Shown: positions 26,410 to 34,543 of the stretch, piece after piece
Layout of the letters: each line of letters opens with the position of its first letter
Position numbering within the stretch: position 1 is the stretch's first letter
Program-made: the position numbers and the translations under genes
Notes under the pieces: generated by a model
Seen by the model: the letters and a program-made list of their open reading frames with translations, nothing else
Told to the model about the DNA's origin: nothing
Databases searched by the model: none
Source: CAWAYR01 sp050250955
GTDB taxonomy: Bacteria; Acidobacteriota; Vicinamibacteria; Vicinamibacterales; UBA2999
Direction of reading: 5' to 3'
Assembly: GCA_050250955.1 (NCBI GenBank)
Contig: JBFWNR010000003.1
Coordinates: forward strand, 248,001-312,000
DNA: 64,000 nucleotides

Positions 26410-26931
26410 ATGCGGCAGCTCCGCTATTCCGTGGCCGCGAGCCTCGACGGCTACATCGCCGGGCCGAACGGCGAGTTCGACTGGATCCCGATGGATCCGG
26501 ACATCGACTTCGCGGCGATGTACGCCGGCTTCAGCGGCCTGGTGATGGGCCGCAAGTCCTATGCGGTCTACGTCGCCACCGGCGGCAGCATGGGCCCGCC
26601 GCTGCCCGTCTCCGTGTGTTCCCGGTCGCTGCCCGAAGGTGAGCGCGACGGGGTCCTCGTGGCCCGCGACGCCGTGGCCCACGTCCGCGCCCTCAAGGCC
26701 GCCGGCGACGGCAAGCCGCTGTGGTTGTGGGGCGGCGGCGAGCTGTTCCGCACGCTCGCCGCCGCCGATCTGGTCGACGGGGTGGACGTCGCCGTGATCC
26801 CGATCCTGCTCGGCGGCGGCGTGCCGCTCCTGCCGGTTCCCGGTCCGCGCCTGCCCCTGGCCTTGCGCGCACACCGGCTCTACGCCGGCACCGGCACGAT
26901 GTTTCTCGAGTACGACGTCCGCCGCCCATGA
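26410..26931 (+). CDS. dihydrofolate reductase-family (RibD C-terminal-like) reductase
   Basis: A 173-residue single-domain protein with the RibD-C/DHFR fold: LRYSVAASLDGYIAGPNGEF at the start, GLVMGRKSYAVY, and the NADPH-contact strand KPLWLWGGGELFRTL. Proteins of this type are stand-alone NADPH reductases of unknown substrate. A conventional promoter is suggested by TACACT (26376-26381), with GGGAGG before the start. The ATGA overlap with the next gene (26928) couples it to a flavin-dependent oxidoreductase. Confidence 0.85.
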   Translation: MRQLRYSVAASLDGYIAGPNGEFDWIPMDPDIDFAAMYAGFSGLVMGRKSYAVYVATGGSMGPPLPVSVCSRSLPEGERDGVLVARDAVAHVRALKAAGDGKPLWLWGGGELFRTLAAADLVDGVDVAVIPILLGGGVPLLPVPGPRLPLALRAHRLYAGTGTMFLEYDVRRP

Positions 26932-27914
26932 CCCTCCGGCTCTCGGTTCTCGACCTGGCCCCGATCGTCGAGGGCGGCACCGCCGCCGACGCCTTCGCCC
27001 GCGCCCGCGATCTCGCCCGGCACGCCGAACGGTGGGGCTACACGCGGTTCTGGCTGGCCGAGCACCACAACATGCCGGGCATCGCCAGCGCCGCCACCGC
27101 CGTGGTCATCGCCCACGTCGCCGCCGGCACCTCGACGATCCGCGTCGGCGCCGGCGGCATCATGCTGCCCAACCACGCGCCGATCCAGGTCGCCGAGCAG
27201 TTCGGCACCCTCGAGGCGCTGTTCCCCGGCCGCATCGACCTGGGCCTCGGGCGCGCCCCGGGCACCGATCCGGCAGCGGCGATGGCGCTGCGCCGCACGC
27301 TGCACTCGGATCCGGAGGGGTTCCCCGACGACGTCCTCGAGGTGCTCGCCTACCTGAGCGACCCGCAGCCGGGGCAGCGCGTCGTCGCCGTCCCGGGCGC
27401 CGGGGCGCGCGTGCCGGTGTGGATTCTCGGCTCGAGCACCTTCGGGGCGCAGGTGGCGGCGGCGCTCGGCCTGCCCTTCGCGTTCGCGTCGCACTTCGCG
27501 CCGGCGCTGCTGGACGAGGCGTCGCGGCTCTACCGCGAGCGGTTCCGGCCGTCGGCGTACCGATCGACGCCCTACCTGATGCTCGGCGTCAACGTGGTCG
27601 CCGCCGACACCGACGAGGAGGCGCGGCTGCTGGCCTCGTCGGGCCGGCAGTCGTTCGCCAGCCTGCGCGCCGGCCGGCCGATTCCGCTGCCGCCGCCATC
27701 GGCCGAGTGGGCCCGCGGCGCCGACGACCCGGCCGACCCGGTGCAGCGGTCGCGGGTGTCGTTCGTCGGCAGCCCGGCGACGGTGGCGGCCGGCGTGGCC
27801 GAATTCGTCGCCCGGACCGGCGCCGACGAGCTCATCGTCGCCTCGCACATCTACGATCACGCGGCCCGGCTGCGTTCCTACGAGATCGCGGCGGCGGCCG
27901 TCCCGGCACGGTGA
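26928..27914 (+). CDS. luciferase-like (LLM class) flavin-dependent oxidoreductase
   Basis: A 328-residue TIM-barrel protein of the bacterial luciferase-like family (YhbW/MsnO8 subgroup). Diagnostic segments are GYTRFWLAEHHNMPGIA near residue 38, GAGGIMLPNHAPIQVAEQFG near 72, LGLGRAPGTDP near 105 and AFASHFAP near 183. These enzymes use FMN or F420; the cofactor cannot be fixed here. It overlaps the upstream reductase by four bases, which could make the pair a small two-component redox unit. Confidence 0.9.
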   Translation: MTLRLSVLDLAPIVEGGTAADAFARARDLARHAERWGYTRFWLAEHHNMPGIASAATAVVIAHVAAGTSTIRVGAGGIMLPNHAPIQVAEQFGTLEALFPGRIDLGLGRAPGTDPAAAMALRRTLHSDPEGFPDDVLEVLAYLSDPQPGQRVVAVPGAGARVPVWILGSSTFGAQVAAALGLPFAFASHFAPALLDEASRLYRERFRPSAYRSTPYLMLGVNVVAADTDEEARLLASSGRQSFASLRAGRPIPLPPPSAEWARGADDPADPVQRSRVSFVGSPATVAAGVAEFVARTGADELIVASHIYDHAARLRSYEIAAAAVPAR

Positions 27915-27956
27915 CAGCAGGCCGGCATCGAACGTCTGGAAGGAGCGCAGCGCGCG

Positions 27957-28853
27957 GTGACGCACCGGAACGGGGCAGACGGTCTTCGGGCCACGTGGCT
28001 GGACGTGTTCGCCGAGTCGCCGCTCGGCGGCAACTTCCATCTCGTCGTCCACGGCGCCGATGCGCTCGACGACCAGGTGATGACCGTCTTCAGCCGGCGC
28101 ACACGTCTGGCCGAGACCTCGTTCCTGCAGGCGGCCACGGTGGCCTCGGCCACCTATCGCCATCGGATCTTCGTCCCCGGCAAGGAGGTGCCATTTGCCG
28201 GGCATCCATCGCTCGGCGCGGCGGCGGCGCATGGCTGGGCGACCGGCCAATCCTCGGGGGTCTTCGTGCAGCAGACGCTGTCGGGCCTCCAGCGCCTGGA
28301 GTTCCAGCTCGAGGCTCGCCGCGGTGAGGTGGCGATCACTCAGAACCCGGCGGTGTTCGGCGAGATCCTCGAGCCGGCGACCGCGATGGCCATCGCCGGG
28401 CTGCCGGCCGGCAGCCACCACCCCGAACTGCTGCCGCAGTGGGTGTCCACGGGCATGCCGACCCTCGTCATCCCGCTGGCCTCGCCCACTCACCTGTCGG
28501 ACGTCGTCTTCGACTGGTCGGCCTTCGGCGCCCAACTGGCGGCGTGGCGCGACGTCCCGGCGTTCAACTGCTATCTGTGCGCCGAAGTCGCGGCCGGACA
28601 CTGGGCCGCGCGCTGCTTCGGGGAGGATCCCGCCACCGGCGAAGATCCGGCCACCGGCTCGGCGGCCGGCCCACTGGGCGCCTACCTGAAGCGTCACACG
28701 GGCGTCACCGTGGTTGGCGTCGATCAAGGCGTGGACATGGGCGCGAACAGCCGGCTGCGGGTGTCCACGGCGGGCGACATCGTCGTGGGCGGCACGGTCT
28801 GGCTGGTCGGCACGGGCTGGCTCGACCTCCCCGGGGCCCGACGGCCGGGCTGA
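27957..28853 (+). CDS. PhzF-family isomerase/epimerase-like protein
   Basis: A 298-residue PhzF-fold protein (tandem diaminopimelate-epimerase-like halves), GTG start. The catalytic glutamate is expected in RLAETSFLQ (about residue 50), and VPFAGHPSLGAAAAH is the first signature loop. The second signature normally reads EDPATGSAAG; here it is preceded by an extra copy of six residues (GEDPATGEDPATGSAAG) made by an 18-base tandem duplication at 28623-28658. The insert sits beside the active-site loop, so activity may be altered. Metabolic role unknown. Confidence 0.88.
   Translation: MTHRNGADGLRATWLDVFAESPLGGNFHLVVHGADALDDQVMTVFSRRTRLAETSFLQAATVASATYRHRIFVPGKEVPFAGHPSLGAAAAHGWATGQSSGVFVQQTLSGLQRLEFQLEARRGEVAITQNPAVFGEILEPATAMAIAGLPAGSHHPELLPQWVSTGMPTLVIPLASPTHLSDVVFDWSAFGAQLAAWRDVPAFNCYLCAEVAAGHWAARCFGEDPATGEDPATGSAAGPLGAYLKRHTGVTVVGVDQGVDMGANSRLRVSTAGDIVVGGTVWLVGTGWLDLPGARRPG
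28623..28658 (+). repeat. 18-base tandem duplication within the PhzF gene
   Basis: Two adjacent 18-base units differ at two positions (GAGGATCCCGCCACCGGC, then GAAGATCCGGCCACCGGC), both encoding EDPATG. The frame is kept. Confidence 0.85.
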
Positions 28854-28985
28854 CGGGATCGGCGGAGCGTGGCGGGTTTCGTCCGCGGTCGGCGATCTTC
28901 TCGATGAGGGCGGCGGCACACGGCGCCGCCACACACGGATCGCACGGCTGCCCGGCCTCGGCCGGCGGCGACACGGAGGTCGACG

Positions 28986-29819
28986 ATGGACGCCCAGGGA
29001 GCAGCGACGACGAACGGACCCGTGCAGGCCCACAACCAACGGCCCGCCGCGATGTGGAGCAGCGGCGGCGCCGACTACGACCAGATCAGCCGCGGCATCG
29101 CCGACTCGATCGAGCACGCCGTGCTGCGGCTCGACCCGCGCCCCGGCGAGCGGATCCTCGACCTGTGCACCGGCACCGGCTGGACCTCGCGGCTGGTCGC
29201 CCGGCGTGGCGCCACGGTCACCGGTGCGGACATGGCCGCCGGCCTGCTCGAGGCGGCTCGCGCCAACGCCGCGGCCAGTGGTCTGGCCGTCGACTACCGG
29301 ATCGGCGACGCCGAGCAGCTGCCGTTCGCCGACGGCGCCTTCGACGCCGTGATCTCGACCTACGGGGTGATGTTCGTCAGCCGACCCGAAGCCGCTGCCG
29401 CCGAGATGGCCCGCGTCGTGCGTCCCGGCGGCCGCCTCGCGCTGACGACGTGGACGCCCGACGGCCACGTCTTCAGCATGTTCAAGGTGATGAAGACCTA
29501 TATGCCGCCGCCGCCGACGCCGGCACCGCCGTCGCCCTTCGCCTGGGGTCGGCCGGAGCGCATCCGGGAGCTCCTCGGCGAGGCGTTCGACCTGCGGTTC
29601 GAAGCCGGGACGTCCTACTACCGCGAGCCGAGCCCCGAGGCGGCGTGGACGACCTTCTCGGTCGGCTACGGCCCGACCAAGGCACTGGCGGCCGGTCTCG
29701 ACGACGAACGCCGCGAGGCGCTGCGCCGAGACTTCATCGCGTTCCATGCCGGGTTCCCGACCGAGCTCGGCATCTGCGTGCCGCGCGACTACTGGGTCAC
29801 CGTCGGCACGCGGCGCTGA
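28986..29819 (+). CDS. class I SAM-dependent methyltransferase
   Basis: A 277-residue Rossmann methyltransferase of the UbiE/Methyltransf_11 type. Motif I is ILDLCTGTGWTSRLVARRG (about residues 57-75), with the acidic residue of motif II in VTGADMAAGLLEAARAN, then GDAEQLPFADGAFDAVIS and the post-motif LRPGG-like VVRPGGRLALTTW. GGAGG precedes the ATG. Substrate unknown; neighbours give no clear pathway. The gap upstream (28854-28985) shows no gene or structure. Confidence 0.9.
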   Translation: MDAQGAATTNGPVQAHNQRPAAMWSSGGADYDQISRGIADSIEHAVLRLDPRPGERILDLCTGTGWTSRLVARRGATVTGADMAAGLLEAARANAAASGLAVDYRIGDAEQLPFADGAFDAVISTYGVMFVSRPEAAAAEMARVVRPGGRLALTTWTPDGHVFSMFKVMKTYMPPPPTPAPPSPFAWGRPERIRELLGEAFDLRFEAGTSYYREPSPEAAWTTFSVGYGPTKALAAGLDDERREALRRDFIAFHAGFPTELGICVPRDYWVTVGTRR

Positions 29820-29876
29820 ACCGCGTAGACGCAGGGCAGCGCTTCAGAGCGGCCACGCCGCAGGCCTGAACTGACC

Positions 29877-30374
29877 CTACCTGGCCTTTCCGGCTTTCCG
29901 TGCCGCCTTGGTCTTGGGCTCGGCACTGGCACTGGCCCTGGCCTTGGCCCCCGCCCTGGCTTCCAGACGGTCCTGCAGCTGGTAGGCCTCGCGGAACCAG
30001 TCGGTCAACGGCGCCTCGACCTCGTCCCGATGCTGGACGTGGACCAGATTGGCGAACTTGACCTTCGACGTCTGGTCGGCGCGCTTCACCCGCGGATCGC
30101 GCAGCGCGCGGTCGAGGAAGACGCAGATCTCGAGCACCTTGCGCTTCGGCCGCACGAACACGTGGCAGACCTGGCGCGAGAACATGATGCAGCTGCCCGA
30201 AGCGTAGATGCGCTGCTCGCCCAGCGCCACCATCGACTCGCGGATCCGCTCCCAGGCCTCGCGCAGGTCCTCGGACAGGTCGTCGGTGAGCGCGGCCTCG
30301 GTCGTGGACCAGCAGTCGTGGGCGTCGCCTTCCTCGATCCACTGCTTGCAGTGGTAGCACTCGCGGCCCGGCAT
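29877..30374 (-). CDS. DUF5655-like protein with a putative zinc knuckle
   Basis: A 165-residue protein. The N-terminus (ECYHCKQWIEEGDAHDCW) has Cys6, Cys9, His19 and Cys21 in a zinc-knuckle arrangement. The middle (VFVRPKRKVLEICVFLDRAL through VKFANLVHVQHRDEVEAPL) resembles DUF5655, a small domain often attached to nucleic-acid-associated proteins. The C-terminal 30 residues are a low-complexity Ala/Lys tail of the kind that binds DNA or RNA non-specifically. A TAGAAT box ends six bases before the ATG, so it is predicted leaderless. Function unknown; a nucleic-acid role is inference. Confidence 0.7.
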   Translation of the reverse strand: MPGRECYHCKQWIEEGDAHDCWSTTEAALTDDLSEDLREAWERIRESMVALGEQRIYASGSCIMFSRQVCHVFVRPKRKVLEICVFLDRALRDPRVKRADQTSKVKFANLVHVQHRDEVEAPLTDWFREAYQLQDRLEARAGAKARASASAEPKTKAARKAGKAR

Positions 30375-30380
30375 GAGGCC

Positions 30381-30386
30381 ATTCTA
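30381..30386 (-). promoter_or_regulatory. -10 box for a leaderless gene
   Basis: On the minus strand TAGAAT plus six bases leads exactly to the ATG at 30374. One of the cleanest cases in the window. Confidence 0.5.
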
Positions 30387-30400
30387 CGGAGCTCGCAGGC

Positions 30401-31591
30401 TCACAGAGACCGGCCCCACCACCGGCGCCGCGCGGACGTGACGCGCAAGTACCACCGGCACAACGGCAGCATCGCGGCCACCAGCCCCACCCAGGTGACG
30501 TAGACGACCCAGAGCGGCTGTCCGAAGCCGGCCGGATAACGGGCGGGCGATCCGCCCATCGACGGGAAGGGCCCGGACAGGAAGGCGACCGTGGGCCCAT
30601 GGAGCCAGGCGGCAATCGACGAGGCGGCAAGGTGCGCCAGGAGGAAGTGGACGACGTAGTAGAAGAGCGGCGCGCGGCCGATCGCGACCAGCGGGTGCGC
30701 GGGCGACGGCGACCGGCGTTCGGCCCATGCCAGGCCGACGAGCAGCGGCCCGAGCGTCATCAGCAGGAACTGGAGTGACGGCGGGTACTTGGTCGTCCGC
30801 AGGAACGACAGCACGGTCATCGTCGGCGAGGCCTGCGGACTCCAGGGATCGGGGTCGCCGTAGCCGTTGAGCGTGCGCAGGACGACGAAGCCGGCGACGA
30901 GCGCCACGCCGGTGCGGGCGAGGATGGTGCAGCGGCGTTCGGCCTCGAGATCGTAGAGCGGCCCGGCGGCGAAGCCGAGGGCCATGACGCCGGTCCACGG
31001 CAGCCACGGATACCCCGACACGATCGGCAGCCCGCCGACGACGAACACCCCGGGCGCGTGCAGCAGCGTCCACAGCGGCGTCAGGGCGCCGAAGTCGGCC
31101 GGGCGCAGCGGGTCGAGCAGGTTGTGCAGCGCCACCACCGCGACCCCGTAAGCAAGGACCGCCGGCGGCGGCAGCCACACCAGGGCCGCCAGGGCCATCA
31201 TCGAGACGCCCAGCGCCACCAGGATGATGAGCAGCAGCGGGTCCTCGGCGCTGAACCGGAAGGTGAGCGCGACGCGCATCACCGTCAGCTCGAGGACGAC
31301 GAGCCACAGGCCGCGCGTCCACAGGTAGCGCGACAGCCCGGCGCGATCGTGGTCGCGGGCCAGCCGCCGCGCGGCGGCCAGGCCGGCGAGAAACGCGAAC
31401 CCCGGCGCGCACACGTGCGTGACCCACCGGGTCAGGAACAGGATCGGCGTCGTCCGGGCGAGGTCTTCGGCGTTGAAGACCATGGCGTCGGCGTGGACGA
31501 ACTCGCGGACGTGGTCGAGCGCCATCACGACCATGATGGCGCCGCGCACCGCGTCGATGCCGGTGTGCCGCCCGACGCCGCTCGTGGTCAT
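30401..31591 (-). CDS. DUF1624/HGSNAT-like multi-pass membrane protein
   Basis: A 396-residue membrane protein with about ten hydrophobic helices. The opening GRHTGIDAVRGAIMVVMALD followed by HVREF is the signature of DUF1624, the bacterial relatives of heparan-alpha-glucosaminide N-acetyltransferase, where a conserved His near the first helix takes part in acyl transfer. WVTHVCAPGFAFLAGLAAARR is the second conserved stretch. It probably transfers an acetyl group across the inner membrane to a glycan; the substrate is unknown. A TAGCAT box lies nine bases before the ATG. Confidence 0.85.
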   Translation of the reverse strand: MTTSGVGRHTGIDAVRGAIMVVMALDHVREFVHADAMVFNAEDLARTTPILFLTRWVTHVCAPGFAFLAGLAAARRLARDHDRAGLSRYLWTRGLWLVVLELTVMRVALTFRFSAEDPLLLIILVALGVSMMALAALVWLPPPAVLAYGVAVVALHNLLDPLRPADFGALTPLWTLLHAPGVFVVGGLPIVSGYPWLPWTGVMALGFAAGPLYDLEAERRCTILARTGVALVAGFVVLRTLNGYGDPDPWSPQASPTMTVLSFLRTTKYPPSLQFLLMTLGPLLVGLAWAERRSPSPAHPLVAIGRAPLFYYVVHFLLAHLAASSIAAWLHGPTVAFLSGPFPSMGGSPARYPAGFGQPLWVVYVTWVGLVAAMLPLCRWYLRVTSARRRWWGRSL

Positions 31592-31600
31592 CGGCCGGCC

Positions 31601-31606
31601 ATGCTA
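31601..31606 (-). promoter_or_regulatory. candidate -10 box, near-leaderless
   Basis: On the minus strand TAGCAT plus nine bases leads to the ATG at 31591, with no ribosome site between. Confidence 0.4.
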
Positions 31607-31619
31607 CCAGGGACCGACG

Positions 31620-31625
31620 TAAGAT
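31620..31625 (+). promoter_or_regulatory. candidate -10 box, near-leaderless
   Basis: TAAGAT plus eight bases leads to the ATG at 31634. Confidence 0.4.
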
Positions 31626-31633
31626 CGGGCGGG

Positions 31634-31921
31634 ATGGCACCCGCGATCACCCACGTCCTCGACGGCCACAAGGGCGCCTTCGTCATCGAGCAGAACGGCC
31701 GCCGCATGGCGACGATGACCTATTCGATGGCCGGCGACGACCTGGTGATCATCGACCACACCGACGTGGACGACGCGCTGCGCGGTACCGGCGCCGGCAA
31801 CGCGCTGGTGGCCGCCGCGGTGGCCTGGGCCCGCGACAGCCAGCGCAAGGTCCTGCCGCTGTGCCCGTTCGCGCGGTCGGTCTTCGAGCGCACGCCCGAG
31901 TTCGCGGACGTGAAGGCCTGA
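31634..31921 (+). CDS. small GNAT-type N-acetyltransferase (YjdJ-like)
   Basis: A 95-residue minimal GCN5-like acetyltransferase. MATMTYSMAGDDLVIIDHTD forms the beta-meander, ALRGTGAGNALVAAAVAWAR is the acetyl-CoA pyrophosphate loop (RGTGAG) and helix, and KVLPLCPFARSVFERTPEF the C-terminal signature of this short subfamily. The substrate is unknown for the whole group. It is the first gene of a tight cassette: the HipA-like kinase begins two bases after its stop. Confidence 0.88.
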   Translation: MAPAITHVLDGHKGAFVIEQNGRRMATMTYSMAGDDLVIIDHTDVDDALRGTGAGNALVAAAVAWARDSQRKVLPLCPFARSVFERTPEFADVKA

Positions 31922-31923
31922 CG

Positions 31924-32694
31924 GTGCGCACCATCCGCGTGACCCGCTACGTGACGCCGCTGCGCGAGGGCGGATCGCTGCCGGCCATCGTCGAGGCGGA
32001 TGACGACGGGCTGTACGTGCTCAAGTTCCGCGCCGCCGGCCAGGGACCGCGGGCGCTCGTCGCGGAGCTGGTCGCCGGGGAGATCGCGCGGGCCCTCGGT
32101 CTGCCGGTCCCCGAGATCGTGTTCGCCGAGCTCGATCGCGAGCTGGCCCGGACCGAACCCGATCCGGAAATCCACGCCCTCATCCACGACAGCGCCGGGT
32201 TGAACCTGGCGCTCGACTTCCTGCCCGGCGCGGTGACTTTCGATCCGGTGGTCCACTCGCTCGACCCCGGGTTCGCGTCGCGAGTGGTGTGGTTCGACGG
32301 CCTGGTGACCAACGTCGATCGCACCGCCCGCAACACCAACATGCTGATGTGGCACCGCCAGCCGTGGCTCATCGACCACGGCGCCACGCTGTACGTCCAC
32401 CACACGCCCGGCTGGGAGGAGAGCACCGGCAAGGCCCGCGACCCGTTCCCGATGCTGGCCGGACACGTGCTCAGGGCCAGGGCGCGGCAGCTGGCGCAGG
32501 TGGACGGCCCCGCCGCGGCGGCGTTGGGCCCGGGCGTCGTCGAAGCCGTGCTCGACCTGGTGCCGGACGTCTGGCTGGCCAGCGAGACGCCCGGCCGTAC
32601 GCCGGCCGAGACCCGCGCCGCCTACGTGCGCTACCTGCGCGACCGGCTCGAGCCGCCGCGCCCGTTCCTGCCGGAGAGCCCCCGTGCCGCCTGA
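31924..32694 (+). CDS. HipA-like kinase-fold protein
   Basis: A 256-residue compact relative of HipA Ser/Thr kinases, lacking the usual N-terminal HipA subdomain. LYVLKFRAAGQGPRALVAEL holds the putative ATP-binding lysine. NVDRTARNTNML supplies the catalytic Asp and the metal-binding Asn, and PWLIDHG is the DFG equivalent. The GTG start is two bases after the acetyltransferase stop, and the 3' end overlaps the DUF3037 gene by 11 bases. HipA-like/DUF3037 pairs recur in bacteria without an assigned role. No HipB-like antitoxin is next to it, so this is not an obvious hipBA module. Confidence 0.82.
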   Translation: MRTIRVTRYVTPLREGGSLPAIVEADDDGLYVLKFRAAGQGPRALVAELVAGEIARALGLPVPEIVFAELDRELARTEPDPEIHALIHDSAGLNLALDFLPGAVTFDPVVHSLDPGFASRVVWFDGLVTNVDRTARNTNMLMWHRQPWLIDHGATLYVHHTPGWEESTGKARDPFPMLAGHVLRARARQLAQVDGPAAAALGPGVVEAVLDLVPDVWLASETPGRTPAETRAAYVRYLRDRLEPPRPFLPESPRAA

Positions 32695-33085
32695 GATCAC
32701 CTACGACTACGCGGTGATCCGCGTGGTGCCGCGGGTCGAGCGCGGCGAGCAGGTGAATGTCGGCATCGTGCTGTCGGCCGTCGACGCCGACTACCTGCAG
32801 ACGTGCATCGAGGTGGACGAGACGCGACTGCGGGCCCTCGACCCGTCGCTCGATCTCGACGCGGTGCGGGAAGCCCTGGCGCTCTTCCCGGCGGTGTGCG
32901 CCGGCGGCGCCGACGTCGGCCCGATCGGCGAGCTGCCGGCCCGCGGCCGCTTCCGCTGGCTGGTCTCGCCGCGCAGCACCGTCATCCAGACCTCGCCGGT
33001 ACACACCGGGCGCACCACCGATCCCGACGCCACGCTGCGGCACCTCTTCGACCGCCTGGTGCGGCCGCCGGCGGCGGAGGGCTAG
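32684..33085 (+). CDS. DUF3037 protein
   Basis: A 133-residue protein with the DUF3037 start TYDYAVIRVVPRVERGEQVN and VGIVLSAVDADYL, and the later GRFRWLVSPRSTVIQTSPVH and TLRHLFDRLV. It is cytoplasmic with no known catalytic residues. The overlap with the HipA-like kinase gene implies a 1:1 translated pair; it could be the kinase's substrate, inhibitor or scaffold (inference). Confidence 0.85.
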   Translation: MPPEITYDYAVIRVVPRVERGEQVNVGIVLSAVDADYLQTCIEVDETRLRALDPSLDLDAVREALALFPAVCAGGADVGPIGELPARGRFRWLVSPRSTVIQTSPVHTGRTTDPDATLRHLFDRLVRPPAAEG

Positions 33086-33103
33086 ACCGCATGTCGACTC
33101 CCG

Positions 33104-33187
33104 CGTAGGGCAAGAGCCGTCAGCGCTCCTCCGCGTAGGGCAAAGCTTCAGCTCTGCCTGGGAGGCGCGCTAAAGAGCTGCCCTACG
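33104..33187. repeat. CGTAGGGC/GAGCT repeats between convergent genes
   Basis: A full palindromic copy spans 33134-33187, with outer arms CGTAGGGCA (33134-33142) and TGCCCTACG (33179-33187) and an inner AGCTTCAGCT. A partial copy starts at 33104 with CGTAGGGCA. They fill the gap between the DUF3037 and citrate synthase stops and could act as a bidirectional terminator. Confidence 0.7.
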
Positions 33188-33233
33188 GAATCGAGCTGCC
33201 TACGGAAACGGTCCGAACACCTCTTCAGAAGCT

Positions 33234-34439
33234 CTACGCCGGTCGCACGCCGACGTACTGCGCCCGCGGGCGGATCAGCTGCCCGGTGGCGTACTGCTCC
33301 AGCGCGTGGCCGATCCAGCCGATGGCGCGGCCGATCGCAAAGAGCATCAGCGGTGCGCCGGCGGGCAGGCGCAGCACGTGGGCCAGGGCGGCCAGGCCGT
33401 AGTCGAGATTGGCCCGCTCTCCGGTGGCGGCCTCGGCGGCCCGCGCCACGGCCTCCACGACGCGCCGCTCGGGTGATGCCGGCCGGGCTGCCGCCACCCA
33501 CGCCAGCAGCGCCGCCGCCCGCGGATCGCCGTCCGGGTACAACGGGTGGCCGAAGCCGTCGAGGCGTTCGCCCCGCTGCAGTCGCGCCGCCACCGCCGCG
33601 CGCGGCTGCCGCTCCCGACCCAGGCTGCCGAGCATCGCCTCGGCGCGGGCCGTGGAGCCGCCGTGTCTGGCGCCCTCGAGCGCCGCCAGCGCCGCGATGA
33701 CCACCGCGTAGGGCCCCGAGCCGGCCGAGGCGACCGCACGTGCCGTGAACGACGACACGTTGAGTTCGTGATCGGCGGACAGGATGAGGGCAGCGCGGAC
33801 CAGCGCCGCGCCGTCGGGGCCCAGCCGCCAGGCCCGCGCCAGCGCGGCATCGACCGGCCGATCGGCCGGGTCGCGCCGGGTCGCCGCCCGCGTGAGCAGC
33901 CGCAGGATGTGCCCGCCGCGTCGTCGCACCGCCTCGGCACGGGTGTCCGACGCCCCGGGATCGGCCGCGGCCGCAGCCGCCAGCAGCGTCTGCGCGCGGG
34001 CGATGAAGCGGCTCGGTGCCGGTGCGTCGGGAAGGTCGCCCGGGAGATGTTGGCGCTCGAACGCCCCCATCGTCCCGGTCCAGACCAGCGTGGCCACCTC
34101 CTCGACGGTCCGGGTCGTGGCCAGCACCGTGGCCTCGTGCCCGCGGTAGTAGATGCGATGGCCGTCGATGAGCGTGATCGCCGACTCGAGGATCGGCAGT
34201 CCCCACTGCAGCGAGTGTGCCGCCGCCTTGCCGGGCTGCTTCCGCTCCTCGGCCCGCCGCCGCAGCCGCTCGACGTCGTCGCGCGCATAGCCGCGCTCGC
34301 GAACCCGTCCCGGCACCGCCTGCGAGCGGATCCGGCCCCGGCTGACGTAGGCATACAGCGTCGCCCGGCTCACGCCGAGGTGCGCGGCGGCCTCCGCGGC
34401 CGTCATCCACGGCGTTGACTTCGTCGGCGCTCCTGGCAT
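33234..34439 (-). CDS. citrate synthase family protein with N-terminal helix-turn-helix
   Basis: A 401-residue fusion. Residues about 11-45 are a MerR/excisionase-type helix-turn-helix (MTAAEAAAHLGVSRATLYAY) with a basic tail. The remainder is a citrate synthase fold retaining the catalytic set: His in GARHGGSTARAEAML, His in GFGHPLYPDGDPR and Asp in ANLDYGLAAL, plus the C-terminal RPRAQYVG. Either a metabolite-sensing DNA-binding protein or an enzyme that regulates its own locus. It faces a second citrate synthase gene across a 157-base divergent region with a perfect dyad, which suggests a target. CAGGAGA precedes its ATG. Confidence 0.88.
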   Translation of the reverse strand: MPGAPTKSTPWMTAAEAAAHLGVSRATLYAYVSRGRIRSQAVPGRVRERGYARDDVERLRRRAEERKQPGKAAAHSLQWGLPILESAITLIDGHRIYYRGHEATVLATTRTVEEVATLVWTGTMGAFERQHLPGDLPDAPAPSRFIARAQTLLAAAAAADPGASDTRAEAVRRRGGHILRLLTRAATRRDPADRPVDAALARAWRLGPDGAALVRAALILSADHELNVSSFTARAVASAGSGPYAVVIAALAALEGARHGGSTARAEAMLGSLGRERQPRAAVAARLQRGERLDGFGHPLYPDGDPRAAALLAWVAAARPASPERRVVEAVARAAEAATGERANLDYGLAALAHVLRLPAGAPLMLFAIGRAIGWIGHALEQYATGQLIRPRAQYVGVRPA

Positions 34440-34470
34440 CGGTCTCCTGTTCCCTGTTCCGTTCTGTCTG

Positions 34471-34542
34471 GCCGCCAGCCGCCAGCCGCCAGCCGCCAGC
34501 CGCTAGCCGCCAGCCGCTAGCCGCTAGCCGCTAGCCGCTAGC
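34471..34542. repeat. heptamer array, 10 units of GCCGC(C/T)A
   Basis: Ten consecutive 7-base units: four GCCGCCA, one GCCGCTA, one GCCGCCA, four GCCGCTA. This is the longest array of the heptamer family (reverse complement of TAGCGGC), and it sits inside the divergent promoter region of the two citrate synthase genes. Confidence 0.9.
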
Positions 34543-34543
34543 A

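Noticed and set aside
31924..33085. Classical hipBA toxin-antitoxin module
   Set aside because: No HipB-like helix-turn-helix gene is next to the kinase-fold gene, and the partner is DUF3037.
34471..34542. CRISPR array
   Set aside because: Units are 7 bases with no spacers and no cas genes are nearby; it is a simple tandem array.
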